A stretch of DNA of 64,000 nt, from NCBI RefSeq assembly GCF_013409255.1, contig NZ_JACCAS010000001.1:930001-994000 (forward strand), given 5' to 3'. This stretch comes from Paraburkholderia bryophila (lineage in GTDB: Bacteria > Pseudomonadota > Gammaproteobacteria > Burkholderiales > Burkholderiaceae). Position numbers and translations under genes: made by a program. The notes under the pieces are model-generated. The model was not told the origin of the DNA, ran no database searches, and saw only the letters and a list, made by a program, of their open reading frames with translations. Below are positions 21,196-29,044 of this stretch, one piece after another; position 1 is the stretch's first letter; every line of letters starts with the position of its first letter.

Positions 21196-21507
21196 ATGCG
21201 TCACCGCCCGCCCCTGACAGCCGCTGAGCTGGCCGAGATTTACGACCGAGAACCGACCGAGGCGGTGCTGCAGCTTCTTCGGGAAATCCACCGCTTACGC
21301 TCGACGATCCGGCGTGCCGATCAGATACGAAAGATGATCGGAAGCGGTGGTCATTCAGCCGTGGCCTCGACCGTGTGGGAATGCTTTGAACGCGAACTTG
21401 ACGCAGAACCTTGCTTGACCGACCCGCCCACGGCGCGACAGCAGAAAATTCACGATGAGCGAATGAGAATGCTTGATGTGTGGCGAAGGAATGGCCGGAA
21501 GGGATAG
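21196..21507 (+). CDS. SOS-controlled prophage small protein
   Basis: 103 residues from ATG 21196. Charged and helical (AAELAEIYDREPTEAVLQLL, RQQKIHDERMRMLDVWRRNG), with no membrane segment. I do not recognise the family. Direction is opposite to the neighbouring phage late genes, and the upstream LexA box implies expression on DNA damage. It could serve in prophage induction or be a DNA-damage accessory protein; this is inference from control only. Confidence 0.75.
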   Translation: MRHRPPLTAAELAEIYDREPTEAVLQLLREIHRLRSTIRRADQIRKMIGSGGHSAVASTVWECFERELDAEPCLTDPPTARQQKIHDERMRMLDVWRRNGRKG

Positions 21508-21601
21508 GTCAAGACGCGCCAGCGAGGCTGGGCTTATTGATGGGACGCAACATGCGGCCCTGCAGGGATGAAGAGACGCCGGGCGCCCGGGCCTGCATAT
21601 T

Positions 21602-21898
21602 TCAGCCCGTTATGATCTCGCGAATGATGAAGATCAGACCCATAACCCCGGCCAGAGCCATTGAAGTCTTGGCCGTCTTAAGGGCCTCCTCTAGGATCTT
21701 GCTGGAGATAACGGATCCCACCAGGAGCAGGAATGCGGGGACAGTGGCCCCATTCAGGAAGTCGACTACCAAATCGCGCTGCGTGAAGCAGGGGGCGCGC
21801 TTGAGCCACCGGCGCTTAACCGGCTTTACGAGCATCGCGCCTAGCCCGCATACAATTGTGCCTATGTCGGCGACACTTCCATCGATCGGGATTAGCAC
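21602..21898 (-). CDS. Small phage membrane protein
   Basis: 98 residues with an N-terminal hydrophobic part (DIGTIVCGLGAMLVKPV), a basic loop (KRRWLKRAPC), and two more hydrophobic segments (GATVPAFLLLVGSVISSKIL, MALAGVMGLIFIIREIITG). Last gene of the leftward late region. Might be a holin or superinfection-exclusion protein; not recognised. Confidence 0.55.
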   Translation of the reverse strand: MLIPIDGSVADIGTIVCGLGAMLVKPVKRRWLKRAPCFTQRDLVVDFLNGATVPAFLLLVGSVISSKILEEALKTAKTSMALAGVMGLIFIIREIITG

Positions 21899-21902
21899 GC
21901 GC

Positions 21903-22085
21903 TTAGACGATGTGCGCAGCCTTCAGCAGGGCGGCGGTAAGAAGGCCGCCGGCCATAGCGCCGCCGATAGCCTGATGTGAACCACCGAAGCCCAGCCAGC
22001 CCGCAACAATATTCGCGACGGCGGCGCCGACGATGGCTCCTGCAATAGCGAGTCGAGCAGTTTTGAGAGTCTTCATGGATAGCAT
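21903..22085 (-). CDS. Tiny Gly/Ala-rich membrane protein
   Basis: 60 residues. ATG 22085 follows GGGGAAG closely; a second ATG at 22076 is possible. The hydrophobic span LAIAGAIVGAAVANIVAGWL and GGAMAGGLLTAALLKAAHIV look like two short glycine-zipper membrane helices, as in small holin-like or pore peptides. The stop is 4 bp from the start of the downstream gene. No family recognised. Confidence 0.55.
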   Translation of the reverse strand: MLSMKTLKTARLAIAGAIVGAAVANIVAGWLGFGGSHQAIGGAMAGGLLTAALLKAAHIV

Positions 22086-22439
22086 CCGTCTTCCCCGGTG
22101 TTTTTATTGTGCTGTGATGCAGATGCCGACGTGGTCGGCAAAAAGCGTTACTAACAATTGCCACTATTCTAACGGTTTCACTGACGGTTTGCGCGCGCGC
22201 CATGAATTGCGTCGCAAAAATTCGATGCCAGCTACGACCGATGAAAATTAGCCCAAAATTTCCGCTCGCGAATAGAAGATGCTAGTTTCCGCTCAAAATT
22301 CAAGCACCTACGGTGATCTGGGGCCGAAAATTTGGAAGTAATTTCCGTTTGCCACCAATTGCAAACAAAGGGTCAATCAAAGTGCGCGCGGGAACAAGGC
22401 GGGCGATGCCGCGTCATGACATCGCCCCTAGGTACCACC
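22086..22439. other. AT-richer intergenic stretch in prophage
   Basis: 354 bp without a convincing gene on either strand. It has a short GCCGAC/GTCGGC hairpin at about 22121 and A/T-rich tracts from 22200 to 22380. Could hold a leftward promoter for the two small membrane genes. Confidence 0.45.
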
Positions 22440-22829
22440 CTAGGCCGTCGCTGGCCCGCTACCCCAATGCGACCAACCGAACGCGCGCACGCCAGCCCAC
22501 ATCAGGAATGCGCGCCACGCCGGCACGCCGGTCACGAGCGACGCCTCGCGCAAGACGGCGTCAGCCACCTCGCGCGCGACTGGGTGCTCGGTATAGAGCC
22601 AGTCATGCAGCGCGGACGCTTCGTGCGCGCTGTCGGCTGTCAACAGGAACGCGACGGGCGTCCGCGGCACCGAGGCGAAGTCTGTCTCGAAGCCTACGGG
22701 CACCGTGAATTTCAGCTTCGCCACGGCCGACTGATACACCAGCGGCGACGTCAGGCGCCACGTCCCTCGCCCGCTGTTGGTCGCATCGCTGACAAGCTCA
22801 ACTTGCAGCTCGGTCAGGAAGGCGCTCAC
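22440..22829 (-). CDS. DUF1353 family phage protein
   Basis: 129 residues from a GTG at 22829 that overlaps the stop of the upstream lipoprotein gene (GTGA). The core FTVPVGFETDFASVPRTP and HDWLY are the DUF1353 hallmark. Found near lysis genes in many phages; biochemical role unknown. The frame is open further upstream, but that part overlaps the lipoprotein gene and is spurious. Confidence 0.8.
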   Translation of the reverse strand: MSAFLTELQVELVSDATNSGRGTWRLTSPLVYQSAVAKLKFTVPVGFETDFASVPRTPVAFLLTADSAHEASALHDWLYTEHPVAREVADAVLREASLVTGVPAWRAFLMWAGVRAFGWSHWGSGPATA

Positions 22830-23266
22830 GATGGCGTCGCACCGGACGCGGGCGCCGGCGCAGCGGTCGGCGCACCGAACTGCGCGAGCGCCGCAGACAA
22901 CGCCACCTGGAACGCCATCAATCCGATCTGCGCACTCGTTTTTGCCGCCGAGTCGATCGGCAGCAAGCCAACCACCTGCACGGCCGCCGGGATCGACGTA
23001 TTCACGAGGTTCGACACGCTGGTCGGATTGATCGACGCATTCGCAGCACACAGCGCGGCGTTGTCTTTCACGACTTCGCCGAGAATGAGTTGCTGAGCCG
23101 GATCGGATACCGTCATTGCCTGGACGGACAGCAGCGTCGGCTGAACGACCGCGCAGGCCTTCGCGACTTGAGTCTGGAAGTCGGTGGCAACCGTCACGGT
23201 CTCAGCACAGCCAGCGAAAGCGATGGACAGGACTACGCCTGCCGCAAGCAGCATAAGCTTCTTCAT
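22826..23266 (-). CDS. Phage lipoprotein in lysis region
   Basis: 146 residues from ATG 23266. Signal peptide MKKLMLLAAGVVLSIAFAGC with lipobox AGC. The mature part is Ala/Val-rich and ends in a Pro/Ala tract. Located between a holin-like gene and DUF1353. It could act at the outer membrane during lysis, but it lacks the proline-rich short form of Rz1, so spanin function is not claimed. Confidence 0.72.
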   Translation of the reverse strand: MKKLMLLAAGVVLSIAFAGCAETVTVATDFQTQVAKACAVVQPTLLSVQAMTVSDPAQQLILGEVVKDNAALCAANASINPTSVSNLVNTSIPAAVQVVGLLPIDSAAKTSAQIGLMAFQVALSAALAQFGAPTAAPAPASGATPS

Positions 23267-23307
23267 GAATTTTCCTTCGGGGTATTGCCGCGTGCGCGGC
23301 GAGACGG

Positions 23308-23532
23308 TTACTGCTGAGCCGGCGCGACGGCCGTTGCTTGCTTGGCTGACGTACGAGCTGCGACCACGTTGCCAATCGCATGGATGGACGTCACGATGGC
23401 ACCCGCCACCAGCAACTGAACTTCGGGCGGCATGACACCTTTGCAGCCCGTGGCGACCCATTCAATGAGCGGCACGAGCGAAGCAGCTGTCAGGGTGACA
23501 CCGCCGGTTACGAGGCTGGATGTTTGGTTCAT
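23308..23532 (-). CDS. Putative holin
   Basis: 74 residues from ATG 23532. Two hydrophobic segments (TLTAASLVPLIEWVATGC and QLLVAGAIVTSIHAIGNVVA) separated by a short charged turn, with a short polar C-terminus: the size and layout of a two-span holin. It is close to the endolysin gene. Assignment rests on context and hydropathy only. Confidence 0.65.
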   Translation of the reverse strand: MNQTSSLVTGGVTLTAASLVPLIEWVATGCKGVMPPEVQLLVAGAIVTSIHAIGNVVAARTSAKQATAVAPAQQ

Positions 23533-23540
23533 TGAGGCTC

Positions 23541-24026
23541 CTATCCTGCGTGGTGGATGACTTCGGCAGCCGAGAACTGATAGCCCTCTTTGCCGTACTT
23601 CTGTGCGACCCAAATCGGGAACGGCAACGCATGCATGCCCTCGTCTTTCCCGATGTGGTGCGGCTTGCAAAGCAACATGCCGTTGACGGTCATGTCGTCG
23701 ACGAACTGAGTCCAGTCGGTGAAGTTGTCCCAGTCGAATGCCTGGATAGCAGAGCCCCACACGCCGGCCTGCGCATCCGCCTTGAATCGATCCCAGTCGA
23801 TCATCTCGGCGAACGAGCGTTCGATCGGATGGTGATGCGCCTCGAGCGGGTGGCCGCTCTCCTGCGCCGTCGCGTTGCAGATGAAGCAGCGGCCGCCTTC
23901 GCGCGCGATCAGCTCCTTGCGCGTGCGCTCGAACAGCGCAGTAGTCTTGCGTGGCTCGTGGCCTGGAATGTTGACGTCGACCGTCAACGTCTCTTTCTCT
24001 TCGTGAATCTGGGTAACGTCGGTCAT
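23541..24026 (-). CDS. HNH-like phage protein
   Basis: 161 residues from ATG 24026. A zinc/HNH-like pattern is seen: CFICNATAQESGHPLEAHHH at about residues 48-67, then MLLCKPHHIGKDEGMHALP near residue 120. The arrangement resembles HNH folds in phage proteins, but the catalytic order is not fully clear. Sits inside the lysis module between endolysin and holin. Confidence 0.6.
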   Translation of the reverse strand: MTDVTQIHEEKETLTVDVNIPGHEPRKTTALFERTRKELIAREGGRCFICNATAQESGHPLEAHHHPIERSFAEMIDWDRFKADAQAGVWGSAIQAFDWDNFTDWTQFVDDMTVNGMLLCKPHHIGKDEGMHALPFPIWVAQKYGKEGYQFSAAEVIHHAG

Positions 24027-24039
24027 GGCCGTAAACGAG

Positions 24040-24060
24040 AAAAGCCGCACGAGGCGGCTT
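24040..24060 (-). terminator. Hairpin after endolysin gene
   Basis: AAGCCGC (24042-24048) and GCGGCTT (24054-24060), 7-bp stem and 5-nt loop, with TTTT on the minus strand. Weak intrinsic terminator inside the late operon. Confidence 0.5.
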
Positions 24061-24109
24061 GATTTGAATTATTCGCGAGACGAATAAAAGGCAAATATTC
24101 GTCTGGCAG

Positions 24110-24682
24110 TTAAGAGATCCCCAATGCCTTCTTTGCGGCGCCGTAGAGCGCGAGACGCTCGGTGTAGCCGTTCGGCATCGCCTTCGACGTCGCATTGCCG
24201 AGATTCACCGCGCGCGACACGCCAAGGAAGTTGCCGTCGACACCAAGCGCGCTCAGCTTCCGGTTGAACCAGTACCAGCCTGCCGACATTGCCGCGTTGC
24301 CCGCTTGCTCAAGCAATTCCGGATGGTTCAAAAGATCGAGATCAAGGCTGACCGCAGCGAGCGTGTAATTGCGCCGGCCGGTGATCTGGATCAGGCCGCG
24401 ACCGCAGAAAAGACGCCCGTCGCCCGGTTGGGTATTGCCTAGTTCGCTCGCCTTGGTCGACGGTGGCTCATACGCCTGCTGCGCCAATGTCGGCCCCCAG
24501 ATCTCGCGCGTATAGACCAGTCGCGCAGACTCCACGCCCGTCGTTGCCAGAAACGCCGCGACGTCTAGCGGCTCGACGATCCGATACTTGTCGCATGCCG
24601 CCTGGATCGGTTGAAGCCACTGTGCCGCGCGCAACTGTGTCGCGCCGCAACCGGCCGCGATGATTGTTGATGTGAGGTTCAT
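24110..24682 (-). CDS. GH19 chitinase-like endolysin
   Basis: 190 residues from ATG 24682. The GH19 features are GVESARLVYTREIW, LGNTQPGDGRLFCGRGLIQI (with the conserved FxGRGLIQ) and NYTLAAVSLDLD. The family cleaves peptidoglycan glycan strands in phages. No signal peptide, so release would depend on the holin. Confidence 0.87.
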   Translation of the reverse strand: MNLTSTIIAAGCGATQLRAAQWLQPIQAACDKYRIVEPLDVAAFLATTGVESARLVYTREIWGPTLAQQAYEPPSTKASELGNTQPGDGRLFCGRGLIQITGRRNYTLAAVSLDLDLLNHPELLEQAGNAAMSAGWYWFNRKLSALGVDGNFLGVSRAVNLGNATSKAMPNGYTERLALYGAAKKALGIS

Positions 24683-24684
24683 GA

Positions 24685-25035
24685 TCAGTCCAAAGTCGGC
24701 CACTTGCCGTGCATGAGCGCGCCGATGATGCCGAGCAGCGCGAGAAACGGACTCAGGAAGATCGCGACCTTCCGAAGCAGCCGCGCCATATTCACGAAGA
24801 AATTGGCGCTCCGCCGGGTGCCGCTGAAAATCTCGACCAGCACTTTCGTATCGGCTTCGATGCGGGCTGATCGCGCATCGGCCGCCTTGGTCAACTCGGT
24901 GTTCTCTTCGATGGAGTCATGGACGCCTTTGAAGCGGCGATCCATCTGGGCCTGCATCTGCACGAATTGTTCATCGACCATTGCGAATCGTTCCTCATTG
25001 CTGAGTCTTCGCTCGTTTTGCGCTGGATGGTTCAT
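24685..25035 (-). CDS. Phage membrane protein with coiled-coil head
   Basis: 116 residues. The N-terminal about 75 residues are polar and helical (EERFAMVDEQFVQMQAQMDR) and the C-terminus has one or two membrane segments (VAIFLSPFLALLGIIGALM). It precedes the endolysin by 2 bp. Position suggests a lysis accessory such as a holin partner; not recognised with certainty. Confidence 0.62.
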   Translation of the reverse strand: MNHPAQNERRLSNEERFAMVDEQFVQMQAQMDRRFKGVHDSIEENTELTKAADARSARIEADTKVLVEIFSGTRRSANFFVNMARLLRKVAIFLSPFLALLGIIGALMHGKWPTLD

Positions 25036-25050
25036 TGAGCCCCGGGCATA

Positions 25051-25073
25051 AAAAAAGCCGCTCTAGGCGGCTG
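25051..25073 (-). terminator. Intrinsic terminator in late operon
   Basis: Stem AGCCGC / GCGGCT (loop about TCTAG) followed on the minus strand by TTTTTT. It marks the boundary between the cargo region and the lysis genes. Confidence 0.6.
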
Positions 25074-25097
25074 TTCGTCGAATCGTCGTCTTGTTAC

Positions 25098-25126
25098 TTG
25101 ACACGTAGGCCGAATCGGCCTACCTT
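25098..25126 (+). promoter_or_regulatory. Promoter with 19-bp palindromic operator in its spacer
   Basis: A perfect -35 TTGACA (25098-25103), 17-bp spacer, and a weak -10 TACCTT (25121-25126). The palindrome GTAGGCCGA-A-TCGGCCTAC (25105-25123) fills the spacer, as expected for a repressor operator. It faces the HTH gene at 25223. Confidence 0.65.
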
Positions 25127-25222
25127 GCGTATTAGCGGCTGCGCGATCGCGCGGCCCACATCCGATGAGGAAAACCATGGACCGCTTTCGTCTCGCCACT
25201 TCTGGCGCTGGAATCACACGTC

Positions 25223-25510
25223 ATGCAATATCACCCTCCATCGCCGGAAGACCTCGCTCGCCTGAAGGACGAATTGGGTCTGAGCAGCGCACAAATGGCC
25301 GAGCTGTTCGGCCTGTCTGGCGGCCGGCATTGGCGCAAGTACACGGGTGGAGCGGAGCCCCAGGGAATCAGTCCGCTCCCTCTGTTCTTCGCCGCTGCCC
25401 GTCTGGAACTAGACGAGACGACGATAGAACGCGTGCTGCAACGCATGCGCCGAGTCGGAGCCGCGATCGACTTGAGCGGCGGCTCCCTGGCGCTCGATGG
25501 AGAGCAGTAG
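25223..25510 (+). CDS. HTH DNA-binding protein of cargo region
   Basis: 95 residues. PEDLARLKDELGLSSAQMAE and LFGLSGGRHWRKYTGG form an XRE/YdaS-like helix-turn-helix. It runs against the surrounding leftward late genes. The palindrome in the promoter upstream is a likely autoregulatory site (inference). Confidence 0.72.
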   Translation: MQYHPPSPEDLARLKDELGLSSAQMAELFGLSGGRHWRKYTGGAEPQGISPLPLFFAAARLELDETTIERVLQRMRRVGAAIDLSGGSLALDGEQ

Positions 25511-25569
25511 GCGCACTTACGAATACAGGTATCATCTCGCGCTGGCGCACAGCAGAAGCGGGGACATTC

Positions 25570-26325
25570 ATGACGAAGGGGTTGATCGTTTCCGCACTGG
25601 GGATGTTTGTAATGGCCTGCAGTGGATGTGGAGGCGGAGGTGGCGGAAGTGCAACCACGACTTCGAATGCACAGAAACAGCCTGTCACGATCGCCATGTA
25701 CGGCGACTCGACAATGGCTGGCTATACCTATCCGAACGGTCCATGCGGAGCGGCCGGGACCGGCGCGTGCGACCCGTCGACAGCCGTGATCACTCCGGAC
25801 AACGCGCCATACAACATGGCGGCGTCGCTGGCTGCACAGCTCATACCCGTTACGGTTTCGAATCAGGGAGTCAGCGGCGCCGAGCTGTCCGATCTGATCG
25901 CGGGGCGCCATGGCTACGCGCAGTCATGGGCGCAGACGCTTCCCTCGCTTAACGCCAGGATCGCCGTGGCCAATTACGCGATCAACGATCTCGGGCGCGG
26001 CGATGAAACGCCGGAACTCTACGGGCAATATCTTGCGGCATGGGTGGACAGCGTGCGAGCAGCGGGCATGATTCCGGTGCTCGAAGAGCCGAACCCAGTT
26101 TGTCGCCCAGGCTATGAAAATCTACCCGCCTATGTGGGTCAGATGGATTCGGTCGCGGCGCAAAAAAACGTGCCTCTGATCGACCAGTATTCTTATTTGC
26201 TGTCTCTCCCCAACTGGCAGGGAATGCTCAGTGATTGCATGCACCCGAAGCCGGAGATGTATGAAATCAAGGGTAAGCGCGAAGCGCAGATAATCGGCCC
26301 GATCGCTGCCTCACTCGGATCATGA
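25570..26325 (+). CDS. SGNH/GDSL-type esterase lipoprotein (cargo gene)
   Basis: 251 residues from ATG 25570. A signal peptide ends in a Cys-rich lipobox region (VMACSGCGGGG), so it is probably a lipoprotein. The catalytic block I is MYGDSTMAG (Ser in GDS), and the late Asp-x-x-His is DCMHPKPEMY; NYAINDLGRGD matches block III with the conserved Asn. The family removes acyl or acetyl groups from glycans or lipids. A prophage copy could modify the surface of the lysogen and block other phages. Confidence 0.83.
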   Translation: MTKGLIVSALGMFVMACSGCGGGGGGSATTTSNAQKQPVTIAMYGDSTMAGYTYPNGPCGAAGTGACDPSTAVITPDNAPYNMAASLAAQLIPVTVSNQGVSGAELSDLIAGRHGYAQSWAQTLPSLNARIAVANYAINDLGRGDETPELYGQYLAAWVDSVRAAGMIPVLEEPNPVCRPGYENLPAYVGQMDSVAAQKNVPLIDQYSYLLSLPNWQGMLSDCMHPKPEMYEIKGKREAQIIGPIAASLGS

Positions 26326-26335
26326 TGATGACGTG

Positions 26336-26563
26336 ATGAAGCCGAAATTCAGCATTCACCTTGATGGAAGGATCGTTTTTCGACTTGCGACCGTCGGCGC
26401 GGTCTTCGTCATGGCTTCGTCGCTGGCTGGCCTGTCGCATCCATCCAATGCTGCGATGGGCCTGTCGGTTGCATGGTCTCTTTTCTGGATGGTGCTTGAG
26501 ATCGTTTGGTCCGAAGCAGAAGACAACGGCGACGATGACGACGATCTCGCAAGCAGGTGGTAA
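26336..26563 (+). CDS. Small membrane protein of cargo region
   Basis: 75 residues from ATG 26336; the frame also has a GTG one codon earlier. Two hydrophobic spans (ATVGAVFVMASSLAGL, GLSVAWSLFWMVLEIVW) and an acidic tail (EAEDNGDDDDD). It starts 10 bp after the esterase stop, so it is in one operon. Not recognised. Confidence 0.65.
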   Translation: MKPKFSIHLDGRIVFRLATVGAVFVMASSLAGLSHPSNAAMGLSVAWSLFWMVLEIVWSEAEDNGDDDDDLASRW

Positions 26564-26574
26564 TGCCGTTGCCA

Positions 26575-27000
26575 CTATTCCTGAGGTTCGGCCGCAGCCG
26601 GGGGTGCCGTAGGCCAGTCGACAGAGGTCGGCCAAGTCGGCTGTTTTGAAATGTCGCGCAGCGACTGGCGGTAAGAAAGCCATGTCTGATACTGCGCGGT
26701 AGAAAGGGACGTGCCCGAACCAGCATCTTGCTGATCTCGATGCCTATTCACGACCCATTCGCATTGAGACATGATCAGGTCTCGTTGCGCCCTAGCAGAA
26801 GCAGCTTTGTCATCTGCGGTAGGCTCCGCGGGCGGATAGATCGAAAGGACTCCATCCTTAGAAAACGTAAAGGTATAGCCAGCCGGCCGAGCCATTGCCG
26901 ATTGCCAATCGGCGTCTGATACTTCAATCAGATCGGCGGGCAACTCAGCGTATTCGACATCTTCGGGATAACCGCTTCCCATGGAAGGAGAGAATTTCAT
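26575..27000 (-). CDS. Tail fibre assembly chaperone
   Basis: 141 residues. The C-terminal pattern YQTWLSYRQSLRDISKQPTW followed by WPTAP is the classic tail-fibre assembly (Tfa) signature. It lies directly after the fibre gene and converges on the cargo genes. Confidence 0.85.
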   Translation of the reverse strand: MKFSPSMGSGYPEDVEYAELPADLIEVSDADWQSAMARPAGYTFTFSKDGVLSIYPPAEPTADDKAASARAQRDLIMSQCEWVVNRHRDQQDAGSGTSLSTAQYQTWLSYRQSLRDISKQPTWPTSVDWPTAPPAAAEPQE

Positions 27001-27007
27001 TTTTTCC

Positions 27008-28438
27008 TCAATACCCTAAGGCAACCCAAACGATGTTGATGCCGCTCGTCCCCACACCGCTCGATGCGAGATAGGCGATCATCCCGACTACTGTCGATGT
27101 AGCTGTGCCGAGGCCTATCACGTAGTTCCCGGACGCGGTGCCCGGTATTACGCGAAGGAATCCATTTGGGAATGCGATCGGGAATGTGACGTTGACGTTC
27201 CCGCCGGAGCCAGAGACCGCGAGGCCCCATTGAACAATCAAACCGTTCGGCAATTTGGCATAGCCCCCGTTCGCCACAAACGAATTGACGAATTGCCCCA
27301 GTTGCACCGCATGTGCCGAAGCCGACGCTGCACCAACGAAGATTGGGGCCGCGTTGGGGCCCGTGCCTAGCGCTGCCCAGTTTGCTTCTTGCGAATAAAG
27401 AGAAGGAGTGGTGCCTTGCTCAACCTTGATGCGCCGGAAAACAATACCGAAAGCGGACGAGGTAACGCCGTTCATAACCAACTGCGGGACAACATATGCG
27501 GTATTCGTCGGCGTCTGGGCAGTTGTCGAATAGCGGGTGAGTGAGGAGTTGGGAACGGATAACGTTCCGATATTGGAAATATAGCTACCGCCCGAGGTGT
27601 ACGCCGCGAGAGAAATCTGCACGGTACCCGACGCGCCATTCGAAACGTCCATCGACAGACAGACATTCTGGCCGGCTCCGATCGGCACTTGTTGGCAGGC
27701 AACTGCGAACGTATAGGCGGCCAAAGCCCCAGAGTTCGAAAAGAAACTGCCGATCTCACCACTCGTGTCAACGAACTGGGAAAAAGAACCCAGGGTCCAA
27801 CCAGTGGCCCCGAATTCACCCGAGCTATTGAATAGCAGGTTCGGGTTGTTGGTGCCGTTGATTTTGCCTGATGCATAGAGCGCCGGCACTTGCTGCGTAC
27901 CGCCCGCGCACTCCATCAGAACGCAGATCGGATTTCCGCTATTCACGCCTGCGATGGTCGCGTGCATGAGGATAGCGGTACCGTTGAGAAGCAGCTCGCT
28001 CCCTTGCAACGGCTGCAGGCCGAGGCCATAGATCGGGATTGCGGTCAGGCCGTCAGGCGCATACGTCGACGCTCCGGTGTTCGTGTGTGCGATCTTGACC
28101 GCTTGCACGACACCGTCGACCCATGTGCCGGCGATGAGCGGCGTCGCATTGGATGCGGTGTACGCATTGACGGTACCCGTGTCCGCGAGCACGAGCGTGT
28201 TCTGGCCAATGCGCTTGATCGCGGCAAGCACCTGGTTGTAGGTCGTCTTGCTCAACGTCAGGCCTGCGCTGGTGACGATGTTCGCCAGCTCCATCATGAG
28301 CATATTCATGAAGTCGGCATCGAGAATCGTCGCAGCTACGCCAGTTGCCGGATTTCCGTTCGTGAAGAAACCTTGCGTGCCGGCGGCCGCGGGCGTGGGC
28401 AACGATGCTGCGGCTGTCGCCTGATCGGTTTGGTACAT
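27008..28438 (-). CDS. Tail fibre protein
   Basis: 476 residues. The N-terminal baseplate-attachment part contains TQGFFTNGNPATGVAATILD and MLMMELANIVTSAGLTLSKT, seen in many phage fibres. The middle is Ser/Gly/Thr-rich. The C-terminal tip domain (GYAKLPNGLIVQWGLA, NVNVTFPIAFPNGFLRV) is the trimeric gp53-like fold. Receptor binding. Confidence 0.86.
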   Translation of the reverse strand: MYQTDQATAAASLPTPAAAGTQGFFTNGNPATGVAATILDADFMNMLMMELANIVTSAGLTLSKTTYNQVLAAIKRIGQNTLVLADTGTVNAYTASNATPLIAGTWVDGVVQAVKIAHTNTGASTYAPDGLTAIPIYGLGLQPLQGSELLLNGTAILMHATIAGVNSGNPICVLMECAGGTQQVPALYASGKINGTNNPNLLFNSSGEFGATGWTLGSFSQFVDTSGEIGSFFSNSGALAAYTFAVACQQVPIGAGQNVCLSMDVSNGASGTVQISLAAYTSGGSYISNIGTLSVPNSSLTRYSTTAQTPTNTAYVVPQLVMNGVTSSAFGIVFRRIKVEQGTTPSLYSQEANWAALGTGPNAAPIFVGAASASAHAVQLGQFVNSFVANGGYAKLPNGLIVQWGLAVSGSGGNVNVTFPIAFPNGFLRVIPGTASGNYVIGLGTATSTVVGMIAYLASSGVGTSGINIVWVALGY

Positions 28439-28447
28439 GCCTGTCCC

Positions 28448-29044
28448 TTAGTGATATGCGAAGTTCAAATAGGTGTGTGCGGGCTTGATTTCCGTGAGCT
28501 CGCACTGCAAGACGGCATTGCCCCAACTCGCCAGCGCCTGGCCGACGTACGAGGTGCCAATGTTGAAATACGTCACGGTGTTAAGCGGGGAATTGATCTG
28601 CCAAGTAAAAGCCCAGTCCTGGGTGCCCAGTTGACTACCCATGCGCTGCTGACCAATTCGGAACGGCGTGAACTCGGTAACGGTCACCGTGTAGCCCAAC
28701 GTCTTGGCATAGCCGATGAAATACGGAACTGACTGGCCTCCGCTATTCGTGAGGCGCGCAACAACCTGCTGCTGCCGACCCTGAAGCGTCGGTGATGGGC
28801 CGGCGCATGGATCTGGCAAACCGAGCGACGCCTCCCACTGAGGCAGAAGCTCAACCGACGTCAGCGGAAATGCATCGACGAGAAGCGCGTTGTTTGCTGC
28901 GGTATGCCGCGCCCACGTCGGAGCGAGGCCGGCGACGACCTGAGCCTGTACGGCCGTCGGATCGCGCGGCCACACCAAGCCCCTAGGCATGCATGCCTGA
29001 AGCGCCGTGGTGAAGTCGGACGCCTGATAGTTAGGCGCTGTCAT
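28448..29044 (-). CDS. Baseplate protein, DUF2313 (Mu gp48-like)
   Basis: 198 residues. LPPRGLVWPRD-like start (MPRGLVWPRDPT), LLPQWEASLGLPDPC and the Q-rich loop GRQQQVVARL match the DUF2313/YmfQ family, which joins the fibre to the baseplate. Starts immediately after the J gene. Confidence 0.85.
   Translation of the reverse strand: MTAPNYQASDFTTALQACMPRGLVWPRDPTAVQAQVVAGLAPTWARHTAANNALLVDAFPLTSVELLPQWEASLGLPDPCAGPSPTLQGRQQQVVARLTNSGGQSVPYFIGYAKTLGYTVTVTEFTPFRIGQQRMGSQLGTQDWAFTWQINSPLNTVTYFNIGTSYVGQALASWGNAVLQCELTEIKPAHTYLNFAYH

Noticed and set aside
22121..22143. Terminator at the GCCGAC/GTCGGC hairpin
   Set aside because: The T run would precede the stem on the minus strand and A follow it on the plus strand; wrong side for termination.
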